A DNA stretch of 7,684 nucleotides from Bacteroidota bacterium (lineage in GTDB: Bacteria > Bacteroidota > Bacteroidia > Chitinophagales > UBA8649): positions 1 to 7,684 of the forward strand of contig DLYY01000026.1 in NCBI GenBank assembly GCA_003447535.1. Direction: 5' to 3'. Below are positions 6,219 to 7,684 of the stretch, one piece after another. The stretch's first letter is position 1. The number at the start of each line of letters is the position of its first letter. The translations under genes were made by a program, and so were the position numbers. The notes under the pieces were generated by a model that had not been told where the DNA came from, did not search any database, and saw only the letters and a list, made by a program, of their open reading frames with translations.

Positions 6219-7179
6219 TTCCCGGCTCAATGGTCATCATGCAATTGAAATGCTTTTTCGGACATGATGATCTTCCTGCGGTATGGCAAGGTTGACATGA
6301 AAGTCTTTTTGGTGCAGTAATAAGTTTCGCATGATTACTTAAAGGCTTGAATCCCAATTCAGGTGTCGTGCTTCCCCAAAAACTAATCAGGGGTTTTCCT
6401 GTGCCCGAGGCGACATGCATCATGACCGAATCATTCGCCAAGGTTAGTCGCGCTCTTTTGATTAATTCTACGGATTCTAAAAAAGAGGTTTTTCCGGTAA
6501 GATCTGTAACACGATGTTTTTTGGGTAGATGCGCAATAATGCTTTGCGCATTTTGGCAATCTGATGAATCGCCGATAAGAATAACGTGGTGGTCAATAGA
6601 TTGTAGTGTTTTTGCGATGATCGAAACAGGCAATCGCTTCGTAAAATGCTTGGCTCCGATCGCCCAGACGATGAAATCCGTAGCAAGTGTTTCGGGGCTT
6701 AGAGGGGGGGTAAGATTTGTTGAATCCGTATTGGGAAGGGCAATTTTTTCTTCTAGGGGTGATATGCAAAAATCAGATATACACGAATAATATCGTCTTA
6801 TTACGTGTCTTTCCCGTAGAATATTCCATCCTAATCCTACTAAAACTCTACGTCGAATTCCTTCTTTGTTTACGCGGTGAATTTTGCCGGATAGTTCGCG
6901 TACTAGGCGTTTTGAACGCCAGTTGTTTTGCAAGTCGACGATGTGATCATACTGTAGGCTCTCTAGTTGATCGAGCATATCTTCAAGCCCGTTATTCGAA
7001 GAGCAATTCCATGGGTAAACCCTAGATATGCCAAGGTGGTCCTCTATCACTTGGCGCATGGTATCTTTGGTGTAAAAGTCAATAGTCGCCTCTGGATAGC
7101 TTTTATGCAAGGCTAAAACTACAGGGCTAGTTAACAGGATGTCACCCATTGAGCTTAATCGAATAATGGCAATTCGCAT
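6178..7179 (-). CDS. Glycosyltransferase family 9 (heptosyltransferase-like) protein
   Basis: The 333-residue protein has the two-domain GT9 layout. The N-terminal domain has RLSSMGDILLTSPVV (7-21); Asp13 matches the catalytic-base position of heptosyltransferase WaaC. DLQNNWRS is at 82-89. The C-terminal nucleotide-sugar domain has VILIGDSSD (199-207), DLTGKTS (226-232) and ANDSVMMHVASGTGKP (248-263). Family knowledge: these cytoplasmic or membrane-associated enzymes move heptose from ADP-heptose to the LPS inner core, though Bacteroidota members may use other acceptors. Near the C-terminus is a cysteine cluster, Cys295, 298, 306 and 313 (C-x2-C-x7-C-x6-C), which could bind a metal; that is inference. 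A run of seven Cs in the coding strand (7 Gs at 6704-6710) sits in the interdomain linker. The start lies four bases after a TATATTTG box, which hints at a leaderless message. The exact acceptor is unknown. Confidence 0.92.
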   Translation of the reverse strand: MRIAIIRLSSMGDILLTSPVVLALHKSYPEATIDFYTKDTMRQVIEDHLGISRVYPWNCSSNNGLEDMLDQLESLQYDHIVDLQNNWRSKRLVRELSGKIHRVNKEGIRRRVLVGLGWNILRERHVIRRYYSCISDFCISPLEEKIALPNTDSTNLTPPLSPETLATDFIVWAIGAKHFTKRLPVSIIAKTLQSIDHHVILIGDSSDCQNAQSIIAHLPKKHRVTDLTGKTSFLESVELIKRARLTLANDSVMMHVASGTGKPLISFWGSTTPELGFKPLSNHAKLITAPKRLSCQPCHTAGRSSCPKKHFNCMMTIEPGIIVESIDDALKEL

Positions 7180-7183
7180 ACTG

Positions 7184-7191
7184 CAAATATA
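7184..7191 (-). promoter_or_regulatory. TATATTTG promoter box (-7 type) of the glycosyltransferase gene
   Basis: The minus strand reads TATATTTG followed by CAGT and then the ATG. This is a perfect match to the Bacteroidota -7 consensus TAnnTTTG. Transcription from it would begin within a base or two of the start codon. No TTG was found 17-23 bases upstream, where the groEL terminator lies, so the -33 element is missing or diverged. Confidence 0.5.
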
Positions 7192-7198
7192 AGGGCAT

Positions 7199-7224
7199 AA
7201 AAAAGCCTCCCGAAGGAGGCCTTT
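7199..7224 (-). terminator. Rho-independent terminator of groEL, UUCG tetraloop
   Basis: On the minus strand GCCTCC (7215-7220) pairs with GGAGGC (7205-7210) around TTCG, giving the very stable C(UUCG)G tetraloop. One A/C mismatch and three A-T pairs extend the stem, and six Ts follow (7199-7204). It begins about 25 bases after the groEL stop codon. Confidence 0.88.
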
Positions 7225-7249
7225 ATAAAAATATAAAACGAGGGTGAGA

Positions 7250-7684
7250 CTACATCATTCCTCCCATTCCTCCCATGCCGTCCATACCACCTGGCATCGG
7301 AGGTGCATCTTTTTCAGGCTTATCTGCGACAACAGCTTCTGTAGTCAATAACATAGAGGCTATTGATGCAGCATTTTCTAATGCAACTCGAGCAACTTTA
7401 GTAGGGTCGATGATACCAATCGCTTTTAAGTTATCGAATTTGTTTTGTCTTGCATTATAACCGAAGTCACCTTCGCCTTCAGATACTTTATTTACAATAA
7501 CAGAACCCTCAACACCAGCATTGAATGCTATTTGACGCAAAGGCTCTTCGATAGCGCGCTTAATCACTTCGATACCAACTGACTCATCTTCATTTAAACC
7601 ATGCACATTTGAAAGGGCATCGAGTGCTCGGATATATTCAACGCCTCCACCAGTTACAATACCTTCTTCAACGGCAGCTCTTGT
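7250..7684 (-). CDS. groEL: Chaperonin GroEL, C-terminal 144 residues, cut by window edge
   Basis: The reading frame is open to the right edge and encodes the end of the 60-kDa chaperonin. The visible part starts TRAAVEEGIVTGGGVEYIRA, corresponding to about residue 404 of the E. coli protein. It includes the nucleotide-contacting GGG loop (residues 12-14 of the fragment), PLRQIAFNAG (48-57) and DPTKV (93-97, with the Asp that contacts ATP), and ends in the flexible GGM-rich tail GGMDGMGGMGGMM. Family knowledge: GroEL forms a double heptameric ring that folds cytoplasmic proteins with GroES and ATP. The GTG at 7604-7606 is an internal valine codon, not a start. groES would be expected upstream, beyond the window. 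A terminator follows the gene, so the glycosyltransferase downstream is probably not in the same operon. Confidence 0.98.
   Translation of the reverse strand, partial: TRAAVEEGIVTGGGVEYIRALDALSNVHGLNEDESVGIEVIKRAIEEPLRQIAFNAGVEGSVIVNKVSEGEGDFGYNARQNKFDNLKAIGIIDPTKVARVALENAASIASMLLTTEAVVADKPEKDAPPMPGGMDGMGGMGGMM

Noticed and set aside
6347..6790. 147-codon plus-strand open frame opposite the glycosyltransferase gene
   Set aside because: The minus-strand frame carries all the GT9 motifs; this one has no recognisable domain or signal.
7604..7606. GTG as a possible start of a short separate gene
   Set aside because: The frame is open upstream to the window edge with continuous GroEL sequence, so it is an internal valine codon.
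1..7684. Defence system, CRISPR array, transposon or prophage
   Set aside because: No direct repeats with spacers, transposase, integrase, restriction or toxin-antitoxin genes were found; the genes are core envelope and housekeeping types.

Overview
The window looks like chromosomal DNA of a free-living member of the Bacteroidota. The evidence is a PorP/SprF-family type IX secretion protein paired with an OmpA lipoprotein of PorE-like layout, a DUF4294 protein (a family I know only from this phylum), signal peptides that end in A-Q, a lack of Shine-Dalgarno sequences, and a TAnnTTTG-type promoter box. Base composition is moderate, by eye a little over 40% GC. I cannot fix the order; Saprospiria or Flavobacteriia would both fit.

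Layout, left to right. Positions 1-2291 (minus strand) hold a tightly coupled three-gene cluster, read from right to left: an exported protein made almost wholly of ten 35-residue repeats (1206-2291), an Mrp/ApbC-type P-loop ATPase (118-1206), and the first 40 codons of a NifU-like (Nfu) protein (1-121). The junctions are TAATG and ATGA overlaps. A strong hairpin terminator (2301-2330) separates this cluster from the genes upstream of it. Positions 2356-5489 (minus) hold a two-gene unit: a PorP/SprF-type outer-membrane protein, then a lipoprotein with TPR, PD40 beta-propeller, regulatory-like and OmpA domains. A 108-bp divergent intergenic region (5490-5597) follows. The single plus-strand gene (5598-6218) encodes a secreted DUF4294 protein. 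Its last 41 bp overlap tail to tail with a minus-strand GT9 heptosyltransferase-like gene (6178-7179). A UUCG-capped terminator (7199-7224) then closes a groEL gene whose 3' end fills 7250-7684.

Functionally, Mrp and Nfu point to Fe-S cluster carriage. PorP plus the OmpA lipoprotein probably form an outer-membrane module that links a type IX secretion component to peptidoglycan. The GT9 enzyme probably acts on LPS core or another surface glycan, and GroEL is housekeeping. No mobile element, CRISPR array, tRNA or rRNA was seen. Most of the window is ordinary core Bacteroidota content. The least explained item is the ten-repeat exported protein that is translationally coupled to mrp, with a terminator ending about 10 bases before its start codon.
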